Shown in pieces: positions 1-8,803 of a DNA stretch of 64,000 nucleotides (positions within the stretch are counted from its first letter, which is position 1; every line of letters begins with the position of its first letter). Made by a program: the position numbers and the translations under genes. Source of the DNA: UBA7672 sp963718145 (GTDB lineage Bacteria; Pseudomonadota; Alphaproteobacteria; Caulobacterales; Hyphomonadaceae); contig CAVQYJ010000023.1 in assembly GCA_963718145.1 (NCBI GenBank), positions 620,001-684,000 of the forward strand. The letters run 5' to 3'. The notes beneath the pieces were generated by a model, which ran no database searches, was not told the DNA's origin, and saw only the letters and a list, made by a program, of their open reading frames with translations.

Positions 1-489
1 GGCAGGCTCGTGAGTTGCGGTCCGCCGCCAGTTCCCAAGGATGCGGACCCTGAAACAGTTCGCCGCTTTCGCAATGACGTCATCCGTCTCAAGGAAACTT
101 TCGGGCGCCCGATCGTCAGCTGTTCCGTCCACACTGACGGCGAGACCATCGACATCGCCGAGGAGCTGGCGAAGGACGGACTCGTTGACATGTATCGCGG
201 AGACAGCAAGTCCGACACGAGCGACGACATCAAGACCGCAGTAGAGGCAGCCATCCAGAATCGAAAGGGTATGTGGGCAGGCTGGACGCTCACGCCGGAT
301 GACTGGCGAGGCAACCGGGCATGCCGCAACAATTTCGAGTCCGCCACATGGAGGCCTGCGGCGGAGGATTTGACGGGGCCGGTTGTGATGTGTGTGGACG
401 CCTCGCCGCCGCCAGCGCAACCCGCCAACGACAACGCTCCGCTCCCACCTTCGGCGCTACCCTCCCCGCCGCCCGCCACCCCGCCCTGA
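1..489 (+). CDS. SNase-like (thermonuclease-related) protein, 5' end cut by window edge
   Basis: The frame is open from base 1, so the GTG at 10 need not be the true start and the N-terminal half lies outside. About 162 residues are visible. The segment with DGETIDIAEELAKDGLVDMY, a charged helix, then KGMWAGW and a final DDWR matches the C-terminal part of staphylococcal-nuclease-like domains (residue series: Val-Cys, LV..GLA.Y, G.W.G....P..WR). The visible part lacks the Arg-Asp-Glu catalytic stretch, which normally lies in the N-terminal half. It ends in a Pro/Ala-rich tail of about 35 residues. This family is usually secreted or periplasmic in proteobacteria, but no signal peptide can be seen here because the start is missing. 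Confidence 0.6.
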   Translation, partial: GRLVSCGPPPVPKDADPETVRRFRNDVIRLKETFGRPIVSCSVHTDGETIDIAEELAKDGLVDMYRGDSKSDTSDDIKTAVEAAIQNRKGMWAGWTLTPDDWRGNRACRNNFESATWRPAAEDLTGPVVMCVDASPPPAQPANDNAPLPPSALPSPPPATPP

Positions 490-603
490 CCTGCACCCTG
501 ACCGCCCCGCCCATCGCAACCGTGCTTCTCACGCTTCCCCACACGTCATCCGCCCAGAATCCCCATGGCTTCCTGCGGGCTCCGGACAGGCGTATCAGGA
601 GCC

Positions 604-1020
604 ATGGACACGTTCGCCCTTCTCACCCTGCAGCTCGCCAAGGCGTTCGGCATCGTGATGATCGCGGTGGCGCTCGGGGCGCTCACCCGCCCGCACCGCT
701 TCGGAGAGGCGGTGGCGGATTTCGAGCGCTCGCCGGGCCTCGCGCTGCTGGGTGCGATCCTCGGCCTATTCATCGGCCTGGGCCTGATCATGACCCACAA
801 CCTGTGGACCGACCTCACCGCAATCCTTGTGTCGATCATCGGCTGGGCGGCGCTGGCGAAGACGGCGCTCCTGCTCGCGGCGCCAAAAGGCTTTCTCAGC
901 CTGGCCGCCGCCGCCACCTCGTCTCCGGGCCGCGTGCGCGTCTGGGGCGTCGTGATGCTGGTCGTCGGGGCCGTCTATCTCGCGCTCGGCGTGCTCGGCC
1001 GCGCCAGCGTCTCGCTCTAG
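604..1020 (+). CDS. Small hypothetical membrane protein (about four TM segments)
   Basis: 138 residues, starting at ATG 604 behind a GGAG at about 597-600, rather than at upstream in-frame ATG codons that lack a ribosome site. The sequence is almost entirely hydrophobic. It has predicted membrane spans near residues 5-22, 38-56, 62-82 and 108-130 and short polar loops with a conserved-looking TRPHRFGEAV segment after the first helix. No catalytic motif is visible. It is followed tail to tail by another membrane protein on the minus strand, with one base between the stop codons. No family assignment can be made with certainty. Confidence 0.6.
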   Translation: MDTFALLTLQLAKAFGIVMIAVALGALTRPHRFGEAVADFERSPGLALLGAILGLFIGLGLIMTHNLWTDLTAILVSIIGWAALAKTALLLAAPKGFLSLAAAATSSPGRVRVWGVVMLVVGAVYLALGVLGRASVSL

Positions 1021-1021
1021 C

Positions 1022-1528
1022 TCAGACCGCCGCCGCGCCCTCTGGCGCATCCGCCCGCGCCTGGCGCAGGCGCGCCCACACCACCGCCGCGTGATACTGC
1101 ATCGCCGCCCGCAGCGCCCGCGCCAGCAGCCACGCCGTCAGCACGCCCGCCGCGACCAGGCACGCCGCCACCACCGGCGCCCCGCCTGCCGCCAAGCCCT
1201 GCACCAGCGGAGGGACGAACAGACCCGCATGCAGCACGACAGCCACGATCCCGACGATGATCGCCGTCCGCGAACACATCCGCCAGGCCATCAGCGCACA
1301 GCCCAGCGCCGCCACGGCAATCACGCCGCAGGCAATCATCGCCGGCATTGACGCGCCAAGCCTGTGCGGCAGCAGGACCAGCAGCGCCAGCTCCGCCATC
1401 GCCGTCAGTGCGAGGATGCCCAGCGCCAGCGGGGCCGCCCGCGTCCGGGCGAGGTGCCTCGCCATTTCGGCCCGCGACGCCGCCTGCTCCCACCGGGCCA
1501 TCCTCGACAGGCCGCCATCGTCTTCCAT
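1022..1528 (-). CDS. Hypothetical membrane protein with charged N-terminus
   Basis: 168 residues. An Arg/Glu-rich N-terminal segment of about 30 residues precedes four hydrophobic segments (roughly 31-53, 60-80, 86-108 and 115-138). A short amphipathic Arg/Ala-rich tail follows. The reading frame has the GC-rich third positions of its neighbours. It converges with the small membrane protein upstream. No motif identifies a transport or enzyme family, so function is unknown. Confidence 0.55.
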   Translation of the reverse strand: MEDDGGLSRMARWEQAASRAEMARHLARTRAAPLALGILALTAMAELALLVLLPHRLGASMPAMIACGVIAVAALGCALMAWRMCSRTAIIVGIVAVVLHAGLFVPPLVQGLAAGGAPVVAACLVAAGVLTAWLLARALRAAMQYHAAVVWARLRQARADAPEGAAAV

Positions 1529-1660
1529 GCTGCGCCTCCCTCGGCTGTGCTCCCCTGGAGCCGATACACTACCCGCGAAGCCGCAGCGCGGAAAAACCCT
1601 TCGCCCGCGCCAGCCTGCCGTGTTTGACCCGCTCGCCCGTTGCGCTAGTCTCTGCCCATC

Positions 1661-1749
1661 CGAGGGGCGCGGGCGGAAGCCTGCTGAGATCGAGCCTGGC
1701 CTGGCCGAGCACCCTTAGAACCTGATCCGGGTCATGCCGGCGAAGGGAC
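1661..1749 (+). promoter_or_regulatory. TPP riboswitch (THI element)
   Basis: The stretch contains the hallmark CTGAGAT of the pyrimidine-sensing arm (about 1682-1688) and the long conserved 3' block ACCCTTAGAACCTGATCCGG (about 1711-1730), followed by GTCATGCCGGCGAAGGGA. The GAGGGGCGC start and the GAAGGGA end pair to form helix P1. A Shine-Dalgarno AGGAG lies at 1750-1754, directly after P1 and just before the ATG at 1758. The likely mechanism is therefore control of translation initiation of the first gene; this is inferred from the spacing. The only thiamine gene downstream is thiC, second in the operon. Confidence 0.95.
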
Positions 1750-1757
1750 AGGAGCGC

Positions 1758-2308
1758 ATGGACGACACGGCCCTCTGGCGACCCCACCTCAAGCCCGGCG
1801 AGCGCATCGTCTGGAGCGCGGCTGCATCCGACGCGCTGCGCCGCGCCGACCAGTCGCGCGTGCGGCTGCAGTCCGGCGCGTGGGCCATCGCCACGGGAGG
1901 ACTCGCGATCTTTTCGGGCTATCGCTTCTACGAAGCGGTGTTCACTGGAACCGGCCAGCCGGATCTGTCCGCAGCCGTCGCCGCCCCGCTGTTCTTCGCG
2001 CTGGCGGCGGCGCTAGGCGCGGCATCGGCCTTCCTGTTCGCCAGGCTGGGCATCGCGCCGCCGCCGGAAAGGCACTACGCCGCAACCAATCTGCGCCTGA
2101 TGTCGGCCGGCGCCGATGGCCAGCTCAGCGACGAAATCGCCGCCGCCGACATTGCCGGCGCGATGTTCGACAATGACCGCAAGCCCGCCAGCATCCTTGT
2201 CCTCCGCCGCAACGACGACGCGAGCGAGACATCCTTCTGCATCGAATACGTCGACGACCTAGCGGCCGTGCGGACGATGATCAACGCGACCTTCCCGGAG
2301 CCCGCCCC

Positions 2309-2312
<4 letters not shown>
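1758..2312 (+). CDS. PH-like membrane protein of unknown function, first gene of the TPP-controlled thiC operon
   Basis: 184 residues from ATG 1758 (MDDTALW), chosen because the riboswitch-adjacent AGGAG sits three bases upstream; the ATG at 1734 lies inside the riboswitch. An N-terminal LKPGERIVWSA motif, two membrane helices (about 42-62 and 75-97) and a C-terminal part beginning YAATNLRLM resemble bacterial PH-domain (bPH) membrane proteins, which have a 'tTNrRli' strand. It overlaps thiC by four bases (ATGA), so the two are translationally coupled. No thiamine enzyme motif is present. A role in thiamine or precursor traffic is only an inference from its regulation. Confidence 0.8.
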
Positions 2313-4186
<1,874 letters not shown>

Positions 4187-4257
4187 TGCGGCCCAGTTCG
4201 CAACGCCCAAAATGCGTGCTAGCTAGCGATTAGCTGACAGAACGCTAGGGGCGGGGA

Positions 4258-5499
4258 ATGACTGAGATCGATCCATTTGCAGCAGCAGGGTCAGTAGTTG
4301 GCGCATTTGTCGCCGGATCAGGTATCTTTTTCTGGCTTGGCCGACACTCGGAGCATCGGCGCTTAGAGCGAGAACTGGAACGCAAAACTAGTGACCTGAG
4401 CGCGCTTGGAACGAAGTTCAAGGAAGTGAATGAAGCCTTGGACGCGGCGCATTTTCGCAACCTGAGTTTTGAACGCAACCGGGTGCCGCCGCCGCCGCGA
4501 GAACAAGCCAACCAGCTTGTACAAACTCTCCTCAGGGACGAGGATGACGTCTGGCTGTCAGAGCCAATTCGAAAGCCGCCGGGGCATGATGATCGAATCC
4601 CCGCGCTGAGCACGAAAATCATCAGTGTGGCAAATCTAAAAGGCGGCGTCGGGAAGACAACCACCACCGCAAATCTTGCGGCGTATTTCGATCTGCACAT
4701 GAACAAGCGTGTCTTGGTTATCGACGCAGACTACCAAGGATCCCTATCCGCTATCCTCAATCGGATAGCGCGTACGACAGAACCGGCAAGCACGACAGCG
4801 CGGTGGCTTGAAGGCGTGTCAAACTTGGAAGAGGCCGCCAAAGGTATCGACCGAGCGGGCACCGACCTACCAAAGACAAAATATCTGTCCGCCTTCTACG
4901 AACTATCGAACGTCGAGACGCGACTTATGGTTCAGTGGCTACTGTCGGCGATGCTTCAAGAGGAAGGACGCGTTGATCTACGCTACGCGTTTAGCCGCAT
5001 CCTGCACTCACCGGAAATCCAGTCTAGGTTCGACGTCATTCTGATCGACTGCCCACCACGGTTGTCGACAGCAACGATCAACGCGCTTTGCGCAAGCACG
5101 CATCTGCTTGTGCCGACGGTGCCTGACAACTCGTCGTTAGAAGCCGTTGCGAACTTCCTGAAAATGTATCGGCGAGTGACAGCCCGGCTAAACCACAACA
5201 TCCATCTCTTGGGTGTCGCTCCGACCCTGACGCTGCAAAGCAAGCTGACTCCGGACGAAGTGAACAATCTAGAGAAGCTGCGCGATCGTGTTCGCCTCTT
5301 TAGTGGCGGCGATCCCCCATACATCTTCGAATGCAACATACCGCGAAACCTGCCAATTGCCCGCATTGCGGGGCACGGCATCGCGTTGCTGCGGGCACCT
5401 GCTGCCACAAAGAAGCTGTTCAAAGACTTTGGCGCAGAGGTCTGGAGTCGTTTGGGCCCAGCTTCGGTGCATGCGATCCGACGCGTCGCGGCAGAGTAA
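4258..5499 (+). CDS. Membrane-anchored ParA/MinD-family ATPase of an AT-richer island
   Basis: 413 residues. A hydrophobic anchor at about 9-28 is followed by a charged helical, probably coiled-coil region (29-65) and a linker. The ATPase domain follows with deviant Walker A KGGVGKTT (128-135), Walker A' DADYQGS (156-162) and Walker B VILIDCPP (260-267). ParA-type ATPases normally act with a ParB/CopG partner and have no N-terminal membrane span, so this is a divergent subfamily. No parS-like repeat was seen. Base composition is shifted: 4681-4740 has 29 G+C of 60, against 44 of 60 at 3421-3480 in thiC. The gene heads a unit with two small genes. Plasmid partition, defence or another role cannot be decided from sequence. 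Confidence 0.85.
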   Translation: MTEIDPFAAAGSVVGAFVAGSGIFFWLGRHSEHRRLERELERKTSDLSALGTKFKEVNEALDAAHFRNLSFERNRVPPPPREQANQLVQTLLRDEDDVWLSEPIRKPPGHDDRIPALSTKIISVANLKGGVGKTTTTANLAAYFDLHMNKRVLVIDADYQGSLSAILNRIARTTEPASTTARWLEGVSNLEEAAKGIDRAGTDLPKTKYLSAFYELSNVETRLMVQWLLSAMLQEEGRVDLRYAFSRILHSPEIQSRFDVILIDCPPRLSTATINALCASTHLLVPTVPDNSSLEAVANFLKMYRRVTARLNHNIHLLGVAPTLTLQSKLTPDEVNNLEKLRDRVRLFSGGDPPYIFECNIPRNLPIARIAGHGIALLRAPAATKKLFKDFGAEVWSRLGPASVHAIRRVAAE

Positions 5500-5500
5500 T

Positions 5501-5671
5501 ATGCTCGTTAAGGATTTGGCGACAATTTTTCTGGCCCTCGCAAAAGGAGCCTCTTTGCACGCGGATGAGGCCGCTGCCGCGGATTTTCGCGCCATCGCCG
5601 CCGCTCTAGGCAAGCAGCGCAGCACCTTGAAGCTCAAGGAAGCGGAAACCTATTGGCGAGGATTCCGTTGA
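5501..5671 (+). CDS. Small hypothetical protein following the ParA-like ATPase
   Basis: 56 residues from ATG 5501, one base after the ParA-like stop, so translation is probably coupled. The sequence is predicted to be mostly helical (LATIFLALAKG..., then DEAAAADFRAIAAAL) with a basic C-terminal stretch. It has no cysteine, no signal peptide and no recognised family. Its stop codon overlaps the TTG at 5668 of the next gene (TTGA). It shares the lower GC of the ATPase gene. It could be a partner or adaptor of the ATPase; this is inferred from spacing alone. Confidence 0.55.
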   Translation: MLVKDLATIFLALAKGASLHADEAAAADFRAIAAALGKQRSTLKLKEAETYWRGFR

Positions 5672-6126
5672 ATCAAAGTGATTCGCAACGAGATGAACGA
5701 ATGACCGCGCGGAGAGCAGCAGACCACCTTCGCATCGTTTCCGAAACGGCTCATCCCGTCGCCCGGAAAGGCGCGCTAAATCCGCTTAGGGAATTTGTAG
5801 ATTTTCTCCATGAACGAGGCGACGCAAGCGCCGTTTCCGTCATCGCCGAAGTCGTGCGTCCCAGGCCGAAAAAAGATTGGCTTGTTGAACTCAAAGCTGC
5901 AGGAACAAATCGTGCGGCTTTTGACAGCGCGATAGAAGAAATTGCAGCTGACAAAGCGGTCGACACCGAGGCATTGAATAAGATCGCCGCAGAATACACC
6001 GGCACTCAACGCAAGTCTCGCTCGCGAAAAGAGACGCTGGAGAGAATTCGTGATCAGTTTGAAACTGACGCTCAGTATGCATCAAAGGTGAATGCGATTG
6101 AGCGAATGACTGGTGGCAAAGGCTGA
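5668..6126 (+). CDS. Helical hypothetical protein, third gene of the ParA-like island
   Basis: About 152 residues if TTG 5668 is used (four-base overlap with the preceding gene); ATG 5701 in the same frame is an alternative giving 141 residues. It is charged, soluble-looking and largely helical, with a basic KSRSRKE segment near the C-terminus that could contact nucleic acid. No known domain was recognised. Composition is again AT-richer: 5941-6000 has 31 G+C of 60. The stop TGA (6124-6126) touches the first recognisable codon of the HEAT-repeat gene, marking the probable right edge of the island. Confidence 0.6.
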   Translation: MNQSDSQRDERMTARRAADHLRIVSETAHPVARKGALNPLREFVDFLHERGDASAVSVIAEVVRPRPKKDWLVELKAAGTNRAAFDSAIEEIAADKAVDTEALNKIAAEYTGTQRKSRSRKETLERIRDQFETDAQYASKVNAIERMTGGKG

Positions 6127-6470
6127 CCATCCCCTCCATCACCGCCGCCCTCGCCCGCAACGCACCTGACGAACTCCTGCACATCCCCATCGCGCTCTCG
6201 ATGGCGCCGCCGGAAGACGATCATCCGGGTTACGCAGAAAGCATCTGCCGCGAGCTGGCGCGGCATGAGCATCCCAACGTGCGCGGCAACGCCATTCTCG
6301 GCTTCGGCCACCTCGCGCGCATCGCCGGCATCATCTGGAAACCGAAGGAGGTTCGCGCCCTCGTCGAGACGGGCCTTGCCGATTCCGACCCCTATGTCCG
6401 CGGCCAGGCCGAAGCCGCCGCCATGGACCTGCGCCAGTTCCTCAAGTGGAAGCTGAACAGGCCGAAGTGA
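6123..6470 (+). CDS. HEAT-repeat protein whose normal start codon is missing
   Basis: From codon 6126 the frame reads TIPSITAALARNAPDELLHI and continues as a compact helical-repeat protein with HPNVRGNAILGFGHLARIAG and DPYVRGQAEAAAMDLRQFL, the alternating pattern of HEAT repeats. The conserved-looking N-terminal helix precedes the first ATG (6201), which has no ribosome site, so 6201 is unlikely to be the true start. The frame is open back to 6102 but holds no ATG or GTG; only CTG 6123, overlapping the island's last stop, could serve. Interpretation: the island inserted at or just after the start codon, leaving either a silent fragment or a gene started at CTG. Codon use matches the chromosome, not the island. 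Confidence 0.6.
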   Translation: MTIPSITAALARNAPDELLHIPIALSMAPPEDDHPGYAESICRELARHEHPNVRGNAILGFGHLARIAGIIWKPKEVRALVETGLADSDPYVRGQAEAAAMDLRQFLKWKLNRPK

Positions 6471-6514
6471 GAGGCGGTTCGGACAGCCGGGTCTTGTCCA
6501 GAACCCCACGCACC

Positions 6515-6543
6515 TTGACACCATATCGAATATCGATAACGCT
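6515..6543 (+). promoter_or_regulatory. Candidate promoter with internal perfect palindrome
   Basis: A consensus -35 TTGACA (6515-6520) lies about 60 bases before the next gene. Between it and the expected -10 position (about 6537-6543, weak) sits a perfect 6-3-6 inverted repeat TATCGA-ATA-TCGATA at 6524-6538. This is the classical place for a repressor operator. No regulator gene is adjacent. Confidence 0.35.
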
Positions 6544-6578
6544 TGTGGCATAAACAAACATAAGGGTAGGCTCTCCCC

Positions 6579-7607
6579 ATGCCCGGCAAACACACACGCC
6601 GCTTCGCTGCGGCCGCTTTCGCCACATTGCTCATGACGTCGGTCGCCAGCGCGCAGACGCCGCCCGCCCAGCCCGCGCCAACAGCGCCCGCCGCTGCGCA
6701 CACGCCCACCACGCCATGGCCCGGCTATGTCGCGCCGCGCACCTCGTTCGGCCAGCCGAGCATCGAGGGCGTGTGGATCTCCAACTTCGTCCTGCCGCTC
6801 GAGTCGTCGGACCGCACGCCGATGCTCACCCTGCCCGAGGCCGCCGCGAAGCAGATGGCCGCCGCCTACGCCAAGGGCATCGGCGATGCGCTCGACCGCG
6901 ACCTCGACCCCGAAGTGCCCGAGCTGATGCGCAATGTCGAAGGCCTCGCCGTGGTGCGGGGCGAGCGCCGCACGCGCGCCGTTGTCGATCCGCCGAACGG
7001 CAGGCTGCCCTACAAGCCCGAAGTGCTGCGCGAGGCGCAGCGCGGCCAGGGCCCGGGCGGCTTCGACAACCCGGAAGAGCGGCCCAACTGGGAGCGCTGC
7101 GTGCGCAGCCTCGGCCAGCCGCCGGTCTTCCCCATCGGCGAAGGCAATCCGCGCCATTTCGTGCAGACGCCGGACCGGGTCATCGTCCACACCGAATATG
7201 GCGGCGAGGCGCGCATCATTCCGTACGCCAGCACGCACCGGCCGAAGATGTTCTGGACCCTGCTTGGCGATTCGATCGCGAAATGGGAAGGCGACACGCT
7301 GGTGATCGAAACCGTCGGCCTGCCTGAGAAGGACCGCGTGCGCCTGTTCCCCAGCTTCGTGGTGTCGAGCCACGCCACCGTCACCGAACGCTACACGCGC
7401 CTGTCCGACAAGGAACTGCTCTACCAGTTCACCGTCGTCGACCCCACGGTCTACACTGCGCCGTGGACCGGCGAGTTCTCCGTCTACAAGACCGACAAGC
7501 CGTTCTTCGAGCATGCCTGCCACGAGGGCAATTACGCGATGAACAACATCCTGCGCGCCGCCCGCGTGATCGAGGAGCGCGCCACGCCGAAGCCGGCAAG
7601 GCAATAG
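6579..7607 (+). CDS. Secreted hypothetical protein
   Basis: 342 residues. A clear Sec signal peptide (RR at 6-7, hydrophobic core 9-22, cleavage near ASAQ at about 24-27) is followed by a Pro/Ala-rich linker and a globular domain. The motifs GDSIAKWEGDTLVIET and the C-terminal HACHEGNYAMNNILR are typical of a widespread family of periplasmic or secreted proteins of unknown function in sphingomonads, hyphomonads and acidobacteria. No catalytic residues can be named. It is preceded by a TTGACA/palindrome region, suggesting individual regulation. The downstream gene is a cupin lipoprotein 65 bases away. Confidence 0.7.
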   Translation: MPGKHTRRFAAAAFATLLMTSVASAQTPPAQPAPTAPAAAHTPTTPWPGYVAPRTSFGQPSIEGVWISNFVLPLESSDRTPMLTLPEAAAKQMAAAYAKGIGDALDRDLDPEVPELMRNVEGLAVVRGERRTRAVVDPPNGRLPYKPEVLREAQRGQGPGGFDNPEERPNWERCVRSLGQPPVFPIGEGNPRHFVQTPDRVIVHTEYGGEARIIPYASTHRPKMFWTLLGDSIAKWEGDTLVIETVGLPEKDRVRLFPSFVVSSHATVTERYTRLSDKELLYQFTVVDPTVYTAPWTGEFSVYKTDKPFFEHACHEGNYAMNNILRAARVIEERATPKPARQ

Positions 7608-7672
7608 TCCCCCGGCATGCGTGACAGGCCTCTGCGAACGCGCTAGCCACGGCGCATCCGGAGAGAGAAGTC

Positions 7673-8104
7673 ATGCGCCCAGCCCTGCTCGCCCTCGCCC
7701 TGTCCGCCGCCCTCGGCGCCTGCACCCACGCCGCGCCCGCCAGCTCCAGCGCATGGACGGAAGGCGTCCGCTTCGCCGCCATGCGCTCCGCCGTGAATGC
7801 CGAAGCCGCCACGATCACCGGCGCCCAGAACGCGGCGGGCCTCTACACCATCCGCGTCCACATCGCGCGCGGAGGAAGCATCGCCCCGCATACCCATCCC
7901 GACCCGCGCATCCTCACCGTCGTCTCCGGCGAGGTGTATTACGGCTTCGGCGCGACGGTCGACATGGCGCAGGCCAGGCTCTACGCAACGGGCGCCGTGT
8001 TCACCGTCCCCGCCAACGCGCCGCACTGGGCCGAGGCGACCACCAGCGACGTCGTCTACCAGGAAGCCGGCATGGGCCCGACCGCCTTCACGCCCGTGCC
8101 ATGA
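7673..8104 (+). CDS. Cupin-domain lipoprotein
   Basis: 143 residues with a lipoprotein signal ending ALGAC (Cys17), so it is probably anchored in the envelope. A single cupin fold is indicated by two motifs. The first is GGSIAPHTHPDPRILTVVSG (G(X)5HXH(X)3-4(X)G type, with His-x-His as metal ligands), and the second is AVFTVPANAPHWAEA (G/A-x-x-x-x-P-x-x-x-x-H). Small cupins of this type bind a divalent metal, and many are dioxygenase-like or sensory. The substrate is unknown. The start at 7673 follows GGAGAGAAG at about 7660. Confidence 0.75.
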   Translation: MRPALLALALSAALGACTHAAPASSSAWTEGVRFAAMRSAVNAEAATITGAQNAAGLYTIRVHIARGGSIAPHTHPDPRILTVVSGEVYYGFGATVDMAQARLYATGAVFTVPANAPHWAEATTSDVVYQEAGMGPTAFTPVP

Positions 8105-8128
8105 CCTACGCGCCATGACTTACGCACC

Positions 8129-8803
8129 GTGACCGCGCGTTTCTTCCGCCGCGACATCGACTGGAGCGCCTACCGCGCCGCGATCGACCTCACTCCCCCG
8201 CCCAATGTCGAGCCGCCCGAAGCGCAGTACAACATCGCGCCGTCCCAGGTCGTCCCCATCCTCCGCCGCTCGCCTGAGGGCGAGTACGCCCCGCGTCATG
8301 CGATCCAGATCGCGCCGGCCTTCTGGGGCCTCGTGCCGGTGTGGTGGAAAAAGCCGCTGAAGGAGAAGACCTTCTCCACCTTCAACGCCCGCGCCGAAAC
8401 CCTCGCCGATAGCGCTACCTTCTCCGGCGCCTTCCGCCAGAATCGCTGCCTCGTGCCGGCTTCGGGCTTCTATGCGTGGTCCAGCGGCGCGCCCTTCGCC
8501 TTCGCGCTGAAGTCGCGCGCATGGTTCTGCTTCGCCGGCCTGTGGAGCCGCGCGATGATCGACGGCTCGGAGTTCGACACCTTCGCCATCATCACCACAC
8601 AGGCCAACCTCGCCGTCGCCGGCCTCGCCGAGTCGATGCCCGTCATCCTCGATTCCGAAAACTACACGCGCTGGCTCGACCTCGAAGCCCGCGATCCCAT
8701 GGCCCTGCTGAAGCCCTGCCCCTCCGACGCCCTGCGCGCCTGGCCCGCCAACCCCGCCGTCGGCAACGTCCGCAACCAGGGCCCGGAGCTTCTCGGCGAG
8801 TAA
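8129..8803 (+). CDS. SRAP (YedK/HMCES) family protein lacking catalytic residues
   Basis: 224 residues from GTG 8129. The fold signature of SRAP proteins is clear: WGLVPVWW, FNARAET, RCLVPASGFYAW and ITTQAN...ESMPVIL. Active members process to expose Cys2 (start MCGRF) and bond it to abasic sites in single-stranded DNA. They also use Asn75, Glu105 and His160 (E. coli YedK numbering). Here the aligned N-terminus is M-T-A-R-F (Cys2 to Thr), GFYEW is GFYAW (Glu105 to Ala) and the H-x-R-M-P motif is A-E-S-M-P (His160 lost). Only the Asn of NARAE remains. It is probably a pseudoenzyme that might still bind DNA. Confidence 0.85.
   Translation: MTARFFRRDIDWSAYRAAIDLTPPPNVEPPEAQYNIAPSQVVPILRRSPEGEYAPRHAIQIAPAFWGLVPVWWKKPLKEKTFSTFNARAETLADSATFSGAFRQNRCLVPASGFYAWSSGAPFAFALKSRAWFCFAGLWSRAMIDGSEFDTFAIITTQANLAVAGLAESMPVILDSENYTRWLDLEARDPMALLKPCPSDALRAWPANPAVGNVRNQGPELLGE

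Noticed and set aside
4187..4257. GCTAGCTAGC palindrome after thiC as an attachment site
   Set aside because: No matching copy was found near the right edge of the island at 6090-6130, so it cannot be called a direct repeat or att site.
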